Shown here piece after piece: positions 26,105 through 36,363 of a DNA stretch of 64,000 nucleotides. Source of the DNA: Trametes villosa (taxonomy: Eukaryota > Basidiomycota > Agaricomycetes > Polyporales > Polyporaceae); the NCBI GenBank assembly GCA_002964805.2, contig PUDQ02000001.1, positions 2,566,001 through 2,630,000 of the forward strand. Reading direction: 5' to 3'. A program made the translations under genes and the position numbers. The notes under the pieces were generated by a model that was given only the letters and a program-made list of their open reading frames with translations, was not told the DNA's origin and ran no database searches. Numbering within the stretch: the first letter of the stretch is position 1; each line of letters begins with the position of its first letter.

Positions 26105-27061
26105 ATGTTGTCCAAGCTCAGGTATGTGCCCTCCTTCGCGTCGCATACGAATGTGCCCTCCTTCGCGTCGCATACGAATGTGCCCTCCTTCGCGTCGCAT
26201 ACGAATGTGTCGGCCGGTGTCTGAGAAGAGCTCCGGGATGTTGCAGCCTCGTCGCGGCTCTTGCCCTCGCCCCCTGGGCCTCCGCCCTCCTCCTGGCTAC
26301 CCCCGTGGACTGGCAGTCCAGCTCCCAGGTCAACATCAGCTGGTCAAGCGTCCCCGCCGACCCTGGGTTCGCTCTGCAGCTCGTCAACACGAACGAGTTC
26401 CACGACACGTTCTCCGTCGCGAGCGAGCCCAACCCGGGAAAGAACTTCGACTCCTTCCAGCTCGGTGTCGTTCCCGCCGGGTATGTGCTCTTGTAACGTC
26501 TCCAGGAGGGAATGCACCGCTCACACGTCCTCTCGCAGCCAATATACCCTCCGCGCCATCGACGTGACGTGAGTAGCCCATGAACGCTTCCGTGTGTGCT
26601 CCGTTCTGAAGACATGTGTTCGCAGTAACGCGACTCAGATCTACGACGAGACGCCCCCGTTCAACATTGCCGCGGCCCCCTCGACGACCTCCTCTTCGGC
26701 TGCCTCCACCGCCTCGTCGGCGGCTTCTTCGGGATCCGCTTCCGCCTCCGTGACTGGGTCCGGGTAAGTGTCCGCTCGAGCCTCCTGTGTTGCACACTCG
26801 TTGACGCTCGGTCCGCTTAGCTCGAGCACACTGACCGTCCCCGCCGCGTCCTCCACCTCGGGTGGCTTCGGCACCACCGTCAAGCCCTCAGGCACGTCCG
26901 CCGGTGCGTCTGGGACGGATGCGTCGGGCACTTCGTCGTCCGGCAGCGCTGTTCCCACGAACTTCAACGGTGGTGGCAACGGCGCGGCGTCGCTCCCTCG
27001 CCTCGCGCCCTGGGCTGTCGTCGCCCTCGGCCTCGTCGCCGGTGCCGCCGCCACCCTCTAA
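26105..27061 (+). CDS. GPI-anchored Ser/Thr-rich cell-surface protein, Kre9/KNH-like
   Basis: Exon 1 (26105-26121) encodes MLSKL and splices after a 125-base intron to 26247, giving a signal peptide MLSKLSLVAALALAPWASAL. The mature part starts LLATPVDWQSSSQVNISWSS and continues through GFALQLVNTNEFHDTFSVAS, DSFQLGVVPAGQYTLRAIDV and IYDETPPFNI. This is the compact beta-sandwich found at the N-terminus of Kre9/Knh-type and Ser-Thr-rich GPI proteins. A Ser/Ala/Thr-rich stalk of about 90 residues follows. The tail (SLPRLAPWAVVALGLVAGAA) is a GPI-attachment hydrophobic end, preceded by small residues in NGGGNGAAS. It is expected at the cell wall or plasma membrane; a role in glucan organisation is only a family suggestion. 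The first intron carries a minisatellite. Confidence 0.85.
26124..26204 (+). repeat. Intronic minisatellite, three perfect 27-bp units
   Basis: Three identical 27-base units at 26124-26150, 26151-26177 and 26178-26204, followed by a five-base start of a fourth. The first unit begins two bases after the GT of the intron's 5' splice site (GTATGT at 26122-26127), so the donor overlaps the repeat. The later copies have AA in place of GT at that point and are not donors. The period is a multiple of three and no stop codon interrupts the repeat in at least five frames. Confidence 0.9.
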
Positions 27062-27575
27062 GCGGATCACCAGCAGCATTGACGTTTTGGATCGGGGCTT
27101 CCTACCCAGGACTTCTGGATAGCTTCCGTAGGCTTGATGTTGGCGCACTTTTACCCTTCCTTTTTCACTGGTTCTTCACATTGGACTCGCACCGCAGCGT
27201 ACTACTTCCATAATACCCGTCACGCCTCACGTACGGACAGTACTCAGTACGGACCTCTCTGGTTCTGAACATTGCTCTCGAATTCGCAGTCGTCCCGTTG
27301 ATTTTGTTGTGCGAGTATTGTGCGAATACCACGACCGTTCCCCACACTCTTTTGTCGGGCCCTGGGCAGACCGAGCCCTTGTTCGGTATCGATACCCGAT
27401 GCTGCCAATGCGACGAGCCTGCTAGCATCAATGTTGGGTGGTGTGATTATTGTATACAGCGTTGCGCAATACATCCTCCCTGAAAATCAGAAGAGCCTGA
27501 AATTTAGTATGGTAGTCGGCGTGCTGCACGCACAAACGTCCCGCCCTGTACCGCCCAAGGAAACTGGAGACCGCT
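27062..27575. other. Convergent intergenic region
   Basis: About 0.5 kb between the GPI-protein gene and the damaged minus-strand gene. AT content is higher than in the surrounding coding DNA. No gene recognised. Confidence 0.4.
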
Positions 27576-27663
27576 TCAGGAACGTGTGGCCAAGGATCCC
27601 CAAAATACCACCTCATGGATCTCCACCTCGACGTCGAGCATACCGTGCGCCACGAGCAGCGCC

Positions 27664-27840
27664 TTAGGGTGTGTTCAGCGGAAAGAATCGACCCGCTTCT
27701 GGGAGCGGGTTATCTCCTGTTTTGGGACAATCGGGGAGAATCAGAGCCCGGGCCGCCCTCCAGATTCTCTCAGCTCCTGCCTAAAGCAGGAAGAATCGGC
27801 TCCCAGAAGCGACCGTTTCTTTCCGCTGAACACACCCTTA
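27664..27840. mobile_element. Tourist-like MITE (PIF/Harbinger type) with TTA target duplication
   Basis: The element spans 27667-27837 (171 bp), flanked by TTA at 27664-27666 and 27838-27840. Both ends start GGGTGTGTTCAGCGGAAAGA read inwards, with at least 21 identical bases and a further GCTTCTGGGAGC match inside. Terminal inverted repeats, small size, no coding capacity and a three-base TWA-type duplication are the marks of Tourist-like MITEs. It lies within a coding exon of the damaged gene. Confidence 0.88.
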
Positions 27841-27917
27841 CACTCCTGCGCGGTGGCGAGGCCCTCCGCGCGCCCGAGCGTCCCAGGATCGACCCCGATC
27901 GAGACGACGACTCGAGG

Positions 27918-27947
27918 CTCCTCCTCCTCCTCCTCCTCTCCTCCTCG
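27918..27947 (-). repeat. Interrupted trinucleotide microsatellite in a coding exon
   Basis: Read on the minus strand it is GAG GAG GAG, an AG interruption, then more GAG units. Removing the extra two bases would bring the upstream frame into register with the family-like sequence downstream, so this is the likely frameshift point. Confidence 0.75.
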
Positions 27948-28530
27948 CCGAAGCTAACCGGGTCAATCGTCCTCCACCGCACGCCCCGCGCGCCGAGGGC
28001 GTCGCGGATCTCCTCCGCCACCCCGCCTTCCCGGACTCTCCACGCCTCGCGCAGGGGATGCATCCCCACCGGCTGCATCAGCTTCCGCGCGGGGGGCGTG
28101 TCCGCGTCGGGCGGGGGCACCCACGGCGCCCCGCCCGTGCGCGCGACGAGCAGCGAGCCTGGGCCGCCGCTCGGGCCGTAGTAGTACTTCGCCTCGAGGT
28201 CGGAGACCGGCGCAGTGCCGGGCGGGGGCGCGCCCGCGGGGTACTGCAGGCGGTGCGCGGCGAGGTCGGCGGCGAGGGCGGCGCGGCGGGCCTCCGCGGC
28301 GGCGGCGGCGTCGCGCTCCTCTCTGCGCTTCTTCTCCTCGACCTGCGCAAGAATCTCGGCGATGAACTTGGGGTCGACGCCCGCTGCAGAATCCGGATAG
28401 GGGTGAGTGCATAGCTCGGGGAGCGTGCGGTGAGGCGGGCGTGGCGCGTACGGATGCGTGGAAGCTCAGCCGCCTCCTGTGCGCGCTCAGCAGCAGACTT
28501 TGGTTTATAGCGATGATTTCGGGGGCCCAT

Positions 28531-28838
28531 GGGTGTTGTTTGCTCTACGCCAGCTGGAGGGTGGGCGATGGAACTAGCAAGCCGACTGTGAGTGCCACAG
28601 GCGGCCAATCTGTGCGGCCCTGTCCTTGAAAGGATTAGCCCGAGTCACAGCATACATATTGCGGCCCCGCGCACCGGATACTCAGCAACTTGAATGCTGT
28701 ACATACTATTAGGGCAAATTACAATTCGCGAGATCGAACACTGGAAACGACGTTTGGCTATTATACAGTAGTGCTACATGACATGATGATTCATGTTTCG
28801 TCCCCCACATCAACCCGCTTCACCTATTACAAAATCCT
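28531..28838. other. Intergenic between two minus-strand genes
   Basis: About 0.3 kb upstream of the damaged gene and downstream of the membrane-protein gene. Locally AT-richer. An in-frame ATG at 28606-28608 could extend the damaged gene by 26 residues; otherwise nothing is seen. Confidence 0.35.
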
Positions 28839-29679
28839 TTACGACTCGAGCTTACCGATCAACCAGCAGCTTGCGAGTACCTGGCCAAGGAAGAGAGGCG
28901 CGTGCACCCAGCGCGTCTCCGTCGTCGGGGCACTACAAGTTACCGTCAGCGACCCGCCAGTGTATCGTCCATTGTGGCACTCCACTCACGAGGTGAACGC
29001 AAACTGAGCCTGAGCGCCGATGAGAAAGAGCGTGATGCCCAAGAGCCGGTTCTTGTGCGTCTTGTAGCCGGCCTTGGTCGCCATCGGCGCGAACGTGGTG
29101 TAGACCCAGAGTCCGGCGAGGTAGATGGCGCACTCGACGAAGAACGTCACGACGGTGTGGTCGAACATCCCAGCACCGAGTTGGTTAGAGTCCCCGGGCG
29201 TGAGTTTGACATCTGCGAGGAGGTTCAGCACAGCAGCGTACAAGAGAGCTGACAAAATGCGAACCTTCACGGTGGGATGGCCATTCCAGCAGGAAATGGC
29301 TCGCAGCTGCTGCTACGATAGCGACCTGGTCCTTCAATGTTACAGGGGCGGCCGTATTCAGTCTGTACAGCACAGCTAGCACGACACCTGTATCGTGCGA
29401 GAAGTGAGTTCGCTAGTCATCGTTGATCACGGATGGATGGCTGTGCGTACCTGACAGTGTCATGCCTAGTAGCGAGTGGCTATACGGGTAGTCGTTGGAG
29501 TACGGGAAGCAACCCCGTGATACCAGGGAAGTGTCCAGATTGAACGTTTCGATGCCGACAAATTGAAGGAGGAAGAAGACCACATCGGGGAAGGCCCCCG
29601 CAAGTGCGAGCACCGACAGCGGCACTCGAGGAGCGAATGGCTTCGCGATGAGGCCGGACGCGTAGTGTGCTACCCACAT
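28839..29679 (-). CDS. Multi-pass membrane protein of the DYPYSHSLL/permease-like family
   Basis: Four exons; the last (28839-28932) joins exon 3 (ending at 28990) through a GTGAGT donor. The protein starts MWVAHYASGLIAKPFAPRVP, then LSVLALAGAFPDVVFFLLQF and NDYPYSHSLLGMTLS. Exon 2 gives VVLAVLYRLNTAAPVTLKDQ and AAAASHFLLEWPSHRED. Exon 3 gives DHTVVTFFVECAIYLAGLWV and the last exon ends ASCWLIGKLES. The His in the first line, the DYPYSHS motif and the SHFLLEWPSHRED motif are shared with bacterial and fungal integral membrane proteins loosely annotated as permeases or membrane-bound metal-dependent hydrolases. The conserved His/Asp residues could bind metal. Substrate and location are unknown. 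Confidence 0.82.
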
Positions 29680-31011
29680 GTTGTTCGACGGTGTTCAGGA
29701 GTGGTTGAGATGGTCGGTTGGGTAGAAGGTGATATTCTTGTGGCGGGCAGGGCGCCCTCACATGCGCATATATACCGCGGAGGCGCACTTGCTCAGAGAT
29801 GACGCTATGGTGGATGTGGGTCCATGGGCGCCGCAGTGGGGTAGGATGAATTTATGACCATCGACCGTTAGCTCCGACGTGCCGTGAATTTGCATCCGTT
29901 CGATGGATAGGGACGCGAGCTGTCCGAGCAACTACGCTCATTAAGGTTGCAGCTCCCGTTAAATCGCCCGGGATAGCAGCCATAGCATTCCCGCTACCGG
30001 TAACGGTAGTGGGTCTTTGTGGCCTCTCGACTACCCCCTCGTTTTTGTTCCAGTCACGTGAGGAGTTTCATGTTTTTCTCACGCTTGGACCGTGTCGAAC
30101 CCCTCCTGGACGTTGGACGTTGGACCTTCATCATCATGTTCAACGCGCGTTCCAACTGTCTTGCTCCGTTCACCCCTATCCATCGGGATTCCAGGAATAT
30201 CCTATCATGCACTAGCTGCTATGTATATACGCAGTGCATTAGCAACCGTCTGCTCGAGGTGAAGGCGGGGTTTTACAATGATCCCCGAAGATATCAAGCG
30301 TCTACATACCAGGCGGCGTGAGCCCTCGCCGTTGTGATGGGTTCGCCCGGGGGTGTATATGACCTTGGGGCAGGGAAGGCCCATCGACATAGAATTAGTA
30401 TGCCCTAACACACGAGTTATCACAGTTCCCTTGCTCGAGTGTGAGCCGCCACTACGCCGTTCAGCATCCTTCTGGTCTTGCAGGTGTTTGTTCTCCATGT
30501 AATGCTCTACGTATCGCAAAGGTTGGAATGGCAAGCTCTGTACTAACCGACTTTTCTTATACATTGACTGCTGTTCCCTTCATCGCTCGACCCACACGCT
30601 GCAGACACATCCCGCGCGCCTATAGGACTGTGTAGCACCAGGGTTGCACAGTTATATCTCTTCCATAGCCCTGTCTACATACTCGTGTAACACCATGCGC
30701 CATGAGACATCCTACTTCCCACTACTGCGTATCCTGGCCCGGTAGCGGGTGATGCCGTTCGTCGGCGCTACAGACTTATGTTGGTCGAGGTGGAGAAGCA
30801 TCGCGGTACCTGAAACCCTCCGAGGATGGCAAGTGATCCCGCTCGCGCGGCGCGCGTTTCCGAGGTCGCGACGCCTCTTCCTCCGGCGACCATCATCTCA
30901 GCATCGCCGTCTAGCTTGCTTACCCAACCGCAGTGTACTGGGAAAGGATAACATATCGTCGTCTCATTGTAGCCTACACAGGACGGTAGCAACTCTTAGG
31001 CTGGTTCCTCC
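29680..31011. other. Divergent intergenic region, 1.3 kb
   Basis: Separates the membrane-protein gene (minus) from SRO7 (plus). It holds a TATA-like element near 29769 and a small near-palindrome at about 29991-30012 (CCGCTACCG, loop GTAA, CGGTAGTGG). No supportable gene or RNA was found. Confidence 0.45.
29769..29774 (-). promoter_or_regulatory. TATA-like element
   Basis: TATATA about 90 bases upstream of the start codon at 29679. The distance fits a core promoter with a short leader. Confidence 0.4.
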
Positions 31012-34000
31012 ATGTTCGCCTCACAGGCGGTCAAAGCGCTGCCGGATCTCTCGTTGGACCTTGCAGATCCATCTGACTGGGAAGCAGGCCTGCTCAGAAC
31101 GATACCTTATCATCTAGATGTGACCGCGGTTGCGACTGATCCCGTCTCCGGCCTGTTCGCGGTAGGTATGTCGTCTGTCAGCCTATGCTTCGTGATATAG
31201 CCAATGCTCATCGTGACCCCGACAGGGACCGCACGGGGTGTCATAAACATATATGGATCGCCTGGAGTTGCATATAGGCTGAAATTGACGGAGCCTGCCG
31301 GCCTACGGGTCAAGCTGTTACAGTTCGCAACCTCAGTGCTGAAACTTCTGTGCATTGGTCAGTACGAGGTCGCGCGCGACGGAATACCGGTTAATGTGGA
31401 TAACTACCAGACGAGCACGACCGGCTGCATGTGTGGGATCTCACATCTCCTGGGCGGCCTACACTGCAACGGATCACAGGCTTCGGCCAGCCCGTCAAGT
31501 ACGAGATCTTAATCTCGACTGCGGTGACCGTACTCATACCATCGAACTTGCGTTAGCACAATGATCACTTCTGCATCTCATACCCATGTCAGTGCTGGGT
31601 GAACGCGATCTTCTTTTTTGTTTCTGATTGCTGAGATCGTTCCCCCAGGCTTTCGTCGCCCTAGCCGACGGAGAAATCAAGACTTACGACTTACTATGTT
31701 CGCGTATATCACCATACGCTATACCGAACCAGTGGAAGTTGTATGAAAAGAAGTCTCTTGCAAGCGAGCTTTCCATCGCTAGTGAACCTGGCTCGTGAGT
31801 TATTTCTGCATGGGATTCTACTACCTTAGCGAAACATGCCGCAGAGACGTGATCATTGACATGGCGATTCATCCCCGCGACCTGAACCTTCTCTTCGTGG
31901 TGTACGAAGGTCAGTCGCGTCGTCGAAGCCCAAGAAGTCTTGGAAGCTGATAAGTCCCTGAAGGCGGCGTGCTCGTCTCGGATTTGGTACGTGCACCCAC
32001 TCTAGCAGAGTCGGGGAGGGCTCGAACAGCCACAACAGAAAGAGCAAAATACCGTCAGAGCCTTCGAGCTTATCCTGTCTCCTGGCGCCCCCGGAGGATC
32101 TGGATTCCACGCAAAGGTAGGTTAAATTAAGGGACAAAGCTAAGCGACCGACTTACATTGCAAAATCATAGGATGTCCTTCTGCCTCGCCGATTGCAGGC
32201 AACAGCCTTGGCGATTCACCCATCCGGCCACTTGTTGGCGGTAGGCTATGCAGACGGAACTATCGGCTTCTGGGCTCTCGAAGACGAGGACAAACCTCTG
32301 GCGCTCCGCACGCTCGACAGCACAGGCAACGAAGATCTTAGCGCTATCGACACCGCAAAGCTCGAGTCTGTGCTCTCTGCTCCGCAGGATCATCCCGCCG
32401 AGCCGCCCCGCGAGCCCATCTTCAAGCTTGCCTGGAGTGGCTTCCCGAACTCGTCTGACCCGCGTGGTGGTGATACCGTGCTAACTGTCCTCGGTGGTAT
32501 GACCATCGACTCGCCGCCAGGGGTCACCGCTCTGCTCTTCCCGCCGCTCCACCCTCCTGCTCCCCCCAACCCGACGTCTCCCAAACCGGCAGGTGCTGCG
32601 CCTATCTTACATCCCGAGACGCGCGCGGCGATGCGCGCATCGCTTGTAGTGAAAGACATATACACATACACCACATCCGGCCCTGTCCAGGACTTCCTGC
32701 TCTTCCCTCGCTCGAGTCCCCACTTCGCCGGACACTACGACCCAAGTGCAATCCTCCTGGTGTCTGACACAGAAGTCCCAGAAACTCGCGTCAGCGAAGC
32801 GTTTGAATTCCCACCTCCCACATTCCAAGGCGCACCTGCGAGTCCGACCGGGGAGCCAGCGGAGGGCGCAGATACTCAGGCTGAAGATGCAGAAGGCGCT
32901 GGTCCTGGCGGCGCGCTAGCGGAGGAGCTGGCTATGACCCTGCAGGCGATGTCTGTTTCCGACGAGGCCAGGCTAGCACGGCTCCCTCCCTATCTCTGGA
33001 GCGTCCTGGGCGAGTACCTCGTCAAGGTGGACAAACATGCGTACGACAAGCTCGTACAGGACAAGCTCGTGCCTATTGACGGCGAAGTACCCCTGCCCGT
33101 CAAGGGCGGTCTCGCGTGGTCGGAGGACCCGGAAGGTGTCATGAAGCTCATCAAGGTACGTCACACAGCCGTCTCCATGGGCTCGCGCGCATTTTGACCG
33201 TCGAATTAGCTTCAATCTCACAGGATTCTCATCGCACACCTGCGCGATCTCTCTATCCGTTTCCTGGATGTCAGCCCGCACCTCCTGGTCAGCAATGGAC
33301 CGGACGCTCCCCTGAACAGCAGCTTCCCGTCTCCGATCCCCAGACTGACCATCGAGATTGCACCGCTCCTCATTGACCACTCATTGGGCCTCTCGGCTTC
33401 TGCCGTATACGATCCCCGGTTGACGAAGGAACGAGTGGACGCCGTGCATTTCGTGCCCGAGGCTCTAGAATGCGTCACCATCCTCCGGAGCGGCGCAGTT
33501 ATCTTGCACAGGCTGGACGTACCGAGCGAAGAGGGAGGTTTTGGCCAGAAATCCCTGGCGGACGAAGAGTTAGTCTCGTTGTCGCATATACGCCCCCGTG
33601 GAGGCCTGCGGTACAGTCCCGCATTCGGCGTGAAGCCGCACAAGTCTCGGGGCATGGTCACGGCGTGCGCGCTGTGCGATGTCGGTACGTCGCTGTCCAG
33701 CTGTTTGGAGCACCCACGATACTAATATGCACCGAAGGCTTCCTCGCAGTTGCGTACGCCTCGGGCTCGCTATTGATCATCGACCTGCGCGGTCCACGAG
33801 TGATCCTGCGCCATGACCCCGATCCGCACAGTAGCTCGGGCTTCCTCCACAAGCACTCGGAAGCCGAGCCAATCCTCTCCCTGTCGTGGACATATTGTGG
33901 CACATCTTCAGGTGAGTCCGTTATAGCTATTAGTCGACTTCTACTTAACTGGCGGCCCTCTTTCGGCAGACCCAGACGTGCGCCTCCGCCTCATCTGCAG

Positions 34001-35320
34001 CGCGGCTTCTGGGGCCACCTCGATCTATGCCCTCGCACACGACGCCCCGAGTACCTGGACGGTCAGCAAGCCTCCCTTGGTCATAGACGCCCCTCCACGA
34101 CCTATTCCTGGTGGCTGCTTCGTGCTCGACGCGAAGACGGGGACGAGATGTCGCGCCGACCGCCAAGGTCTCGCGACCGTGCTTCAAACGGACGGCCCTC
34201 CTGACGCTGACCGGAAGTTCATCCTCGTCGCGACGGGAGCGAAGGGTGTGCGATGCACGCTGAATATCAACGGGGAGCGGATTGCGAAAGTGGAGTGGGG
34301 GAGCAAGGTGGGCACGGTGCAGCATGTCGAGCTGGTGGAACGAAGCGGTGAGCGACCTGAGCGTATATGCCGAATCTATCGCTGATTGTCGTGCAGACTC
34401 TTGTGCTCTCGTCGCGTATACCAGCCTCGGGAACGCGCTAATCTACTCCCTTCCTCAACTGGAGCACATACACACCCTCCCGCTACCTGCGTTGGGTTCC
34501 TCCGAGTAAGCTCCCTGGCCCTTCTCTGCTTCTCCCGTCTCACTCCCTCCAGCCCTCCCAGCACGGACGACACGGGGGATTTTGTCACGCACACCGCCTT
34601 TCCCGCGCCTTCAGGGTCGTCACTGCGGCCATTGCTCAGTGCCGAATTGCACACGCTCTTCACCCACCGTCGTACCAGCCCGTATACCCCGCCTTTTGTG
34701 CACCTCGCGCACGGGCGCGGGACCGTTCCGCCCCAACCGCAGCCCGTTTCGCTCGGCCCGCCCTCCGTAATGGGTTCCGTGCTCGGATATATCGGCTCAT
34801 TCAGCGGAGCGAGCGCGGGAGACCAAATTGATATTCTCCGTAAGTATTCGAATTTCGGGACGTAGTCCTATCAACTAATGCGCGTACGCAGTCGCTGGTC
34901 CTGATAGGCCTGTTCCGCCCCCGGCCAAGTCTGCCGTTCGGCCTGCCGCCACTCCCTCGGGTGGTACGGCTGCGTCCTCGTCGCAGGCCTCGGTATCTGC
35001 GGCCGCCGCCGGCATGTCCAGCGGCGTGGCCGATTTGTACAACCGACTAGGCACTGCACTCAACGAGAGAGGGTATATCCCTATTCGTCGCTGCTTCCAG
35101 AATAAGTATCTGATATCATCGTCCCACCTGTAGAGAGATGCTTGGCGACCTGCAGCAGAGCATGGACTCGCTCGAACAAGGCAGCAAGAGCATGGTTGAC
35201 CAGGTCAGTAGCAATTGACGCGTGTTGTGTCTCATGGTGCCGTTTTCTGATCATCGCCACCGAGGCAGGCCAAGAGACTCGCCGCGCAGCAGAGCATGAA
35301 GAGCTGGTTCGGGTTCTGAG
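31012..35320 (+). CDS. SRO7: Sro7/tomosyn/Lgl family exocytosis regulator
   Basis: WD40-rich Lgl-family protein that in yeast binds the t-SNARE Sec9 and Sec4-GTP to control fusion of secretory vesicles at the plasma membrane. The N-terminus reads PYHLDVTAVATDPVSGLFAV and ARGVINIYGSPGVAYRL. A spliced exon gives DEHDRLHVWDLTSPGRPTLQ, followed by HAFVALADGEIKTYDLLCSR and DMAIHPRDLNLLFVVYEGGV. The largest exon (about 32174-33153) has LQATALAIHPSGHLLAVGYA and DGTIGFWALEDEDKPLALRT. The C-terminus is an R-SNARE-like coiled coil: LYNRLGTALNERGEMLGDLQ, QSMDSLEQGSKSMVDQAKR and KSWFGF. About thirteen exons; each junction I checked keeps frame. A tail of this SNARE-like type is seen in tomosyns. Confidence 0.9.
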
Positions 35321-36363
35321 GCCCATACGGAAAAATCCGATCCCTGAAGTTGAGAGAAGCATTCCGCTACGCCTGTAACAACACCGAAGTATCGTATCGT
35401 ATCCTGCTTATGCTCACAGACCACGCCACCCCTCTCGTTCGTCCCTCTTTTGATCAGGGCACTGAAAGTCGACAAACAAACCACCGCCACCGCTCTTACC
35501 GGGCCCTCAAACGTGGCGCAGGTACCCGGATTCCGGACTGTCGATCTGTTTCGGTAGATACGCTTTACCAAACGCCATCACAGCCTATCACAGCACGATA
35601 CTCTCTCTCTCGGCGTCTCTGTACACCGTGGCCCCTGTCTGGCAAGATAAGACGCGATGCGAATGATGGACGAGGGTGGTCATGACCCTGCCTGACCATC
35701 GCCGTGGCACGACGACAGAGGATGACACCCATCGTATCACGGCTAAGCACTGTACGCGCATCCTCAACATCAGTGAACTGTGGGGTCGATCTCCGATCAG
35801 TCAAGTTTCAGTAAAGCAGTGCGTGTTCAATTTTGTATCACACGAGGCGATTTGCAGGACTTGGAATAAGCGCCTGAAGTACGTTGACTCTCTGTCGAAC
35901 CACCAAGTACTGCGTTGCCCCGGATATATTGACATCTGCTTGTTTCAGGCTTTCGTTACTTGAACTACCCTGCGTGCGTTCTGGTAAGGCCCTGCCGTGG
36001 CCAGGTCGGCCCTGAAACACAGGAGGCGAACGGGATCGTCGCGAAGCCTTCAAAAATACAGCACCTTCGGATCAATTATCCTAGTGATGTTGCTCCCATT
36101 GCGCAGGGGCACGCCATCAGCTCCGTCGCGTGGAACACTTGTTTCAGGGCCCCCTATGATAGCAAGTCCTCGCGTGCGTCGATACTGATGCTTGCAATGT
36201 CGGCTGCCGGGCGCTCTCACGTCTGGTCGCGCTAGACCATTTGGATCCGGGTCGCCGTCTGCCCGCCGTCCGCTCACAAATATCTCAGACAGGGCACCGC
36301 CCATGCAGCCCGCCATCCTGGACCTGGCCAGTGACCACGACCATCCCGACGCACGCCGCCGCC
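35321..36363. other. Intergenic, 1.0 kb
   Basis: Between tandem plus-strand genes. I find no conserved frame, RNA or clear repeat, apart from a short (CT)n-like stretch near 35604. Base composition is less GC-rich than in coding DNA. Confidence 0.4.

Larger units (their letters stand above)
27576..28530 (-). pseudogene. Damaged gene of an unnamed Agaricomycete family, with a microsatellite frameshift and a MITE insertion
   Basis: Exon 1 (28452-28530, MGPRNHRYKPKSAAERAQEA) splices in frame to exon 2 from 28383. Exon 2 reads VDPKFIAEILAQVEEKKRRE, then EAKYYYGPSGGPGSLLVART, GMHPLREAWRVREG and LGARGVRWRTIDPVSFGEEE. At the GAG-type microsatellite (27918-27947) the family-like reading moves to another frame, where EPRVVVSIGVDPGTLGRAEG and LATAQECK are encoded up to the MITE at 27837. 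Beyond the MITE the continuation ALLVAHGMLDVEVEIHEVVF and WGSLATRS ends at a stop at 27576-27578. Read straight on from exon 2, translation stops inside the MITE at 27770-27772. I recall this order of blocks from common unnamed mushroom proteins; no function is known to me. A sequencing error in the microsatellite is possible. Confidence 0.7.

Noticed and set aside
25481..26224. 247-codon open frame on the plus strand before and into the GPI-protein gene
   Set aside because: It crosses the promoter, the real start and the intronic minisatellite in a different frame, has no signal or motif, and is best explained by GC bias.
27860..27965. An intron spanning the GAG microsatellite instead of a frameshift
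   Set aside because: A GTTAGC donor exists, but the only fitting acceptor is purine-rich GAG with no pyrimidine tract, the intron would be about 42 bases, and it would remove the family-like VSFGE.
28783..28900. Box C/D snoRNA suggested by ATGATGA near 28784
   Set aside because: No CTGA box D follows within a suitable distance and there is no terminal stem.
29991..30012. Small hairpin CCGCTACCG / CGGTAGTGG with a GTAA loop
   Set aside because: Eight of nine pairs and a tetraloop are seen, but it is isolated, with no neighbouring feature or second copy. One hairpin of this size is expected by chance.
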